Shown: piece after piece, positions 56,288 to 56,314 of the stretch | How the letters are laid out: each line of letters starts with the position of its first letter | Numbering within the stretch: the first letter of the stretch is position 1 | Assembly (NCBI GenBank): GCA_030840525.1 | Contig: JAVEEI010000210.1 | Span: forward strand, 1-56,314 | Source of the DNA: Frankiaceae bacterium | Lineage (GTDB): Bacteria > Actinomycetota > Actinomycetes > JAFAQI01 | Length of the DNA stretch: 56,314 nucleotides | Direction of reading: 5' to 3' | Program-made: the position numbers and the translations under genes | The notes under the pieces: model-generated | What the model was told of the DNA's origin: nothing | Database searches by the model: none | What the model saw: the letters and a program-made list of their open reading frames with translations, nothing else

Positions 56288-56314
56288 GCGGCGTTGCCGC
56301 GGCGGTCGCGGACG

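Overview
The window is high-GC DNA with the codon use, start-codon mix (many GTG, some TTG) and gene-overlap style of an actinobacterium. RbpA-like and LapA-like proteins, ANTAR signalling, DUF5994, a CIRCE-controlled hrcA-dnaJ pair and leaderless promoters all fit that phylum. I cannot name the genus. The core block from leuS to rsmE is ordinary actinobacterial chromosome; the left 10 kb and parts of 18-34 kb are accessory.

Left edge (1-8.1 kb): the end of one integrated element (XRE-type regulator, a small DNA-associated gene and an excisionase), then a 45-bp direct repeat (981-1025 and 8042-8086) that matches the 3' half of a tRNA-Ala(GGC) gene. Between the repeats lies a compact defence island: a HEPN/MNT toxin-antitoxin pair fused by overlapping codons to a complete type I restriction-modification operon (MNT, HEPN, hsdM, hsdS, hsdR). 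No integrase is present inside the repeats. A third, partial tRNA-3'-end-like sequence lies at 10036-10064, after an alpha/beta hydrolase and TetR-regulator pair.

10-18.3 kb: a signalling and envelope region. A diguanylate cyclase with a C-terminal zinc ribbon overlaps a GAF-ANTAR regulator. They are followed by a chain of genes joined by 4-nt overlaps: free-standing zinc ribbon, LapA-like protein, Cys-rich protein, DUF5994, unknown, fatty-acid desaturase and RbpA paralogue. A patatin-like phospholipase and a PlsC-like acyltransferase follow, convergent with a DMT-type transporter.

18.3-36.3 kb: two similar loci, at 18.5-19.8 kb and 32.3-33.7 kb. Each has an ECF sigma factor with a C-terminal membrane segment and an outside tail ending in two cysteines, convergent with a gene for a small secreted four-cysteine protein; the two secreted proteins are clearly paralogous. 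I regard this as the most novel system in the window. Between them is a minus-strand run: two secreted proteins (one large and membrane-anchored), a membrane-anchored substrate-binding protein, a single polypeptide fusing LivH, LivM and LivG, then LivF and a small anchored protein. A degenerate GAF-histidine kinase, an NagZ-like lipoprotein, an ECF41-type sigma factor and a STAS protein complete the region.

36.4-53.4 kb: housekeeping genes. leuS is preceded by a leaderless Leu-Leu leader peptide and an attenuator-like terminator. degV, comEA, a short comEC, holA, a membrane protein, rpsT, lepA, hemW, two secreted proteins (beta-propeller lipoprotein and DUF6351), CIRCE-hrcA-dnaJ and rsmE follow.

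53.4-56.3 kb: an ECF sigma factor overlapping the gene for a membrane-anchored Gmad2/beta-propeller protein, and divergently a YCII-family protein at the right edge.
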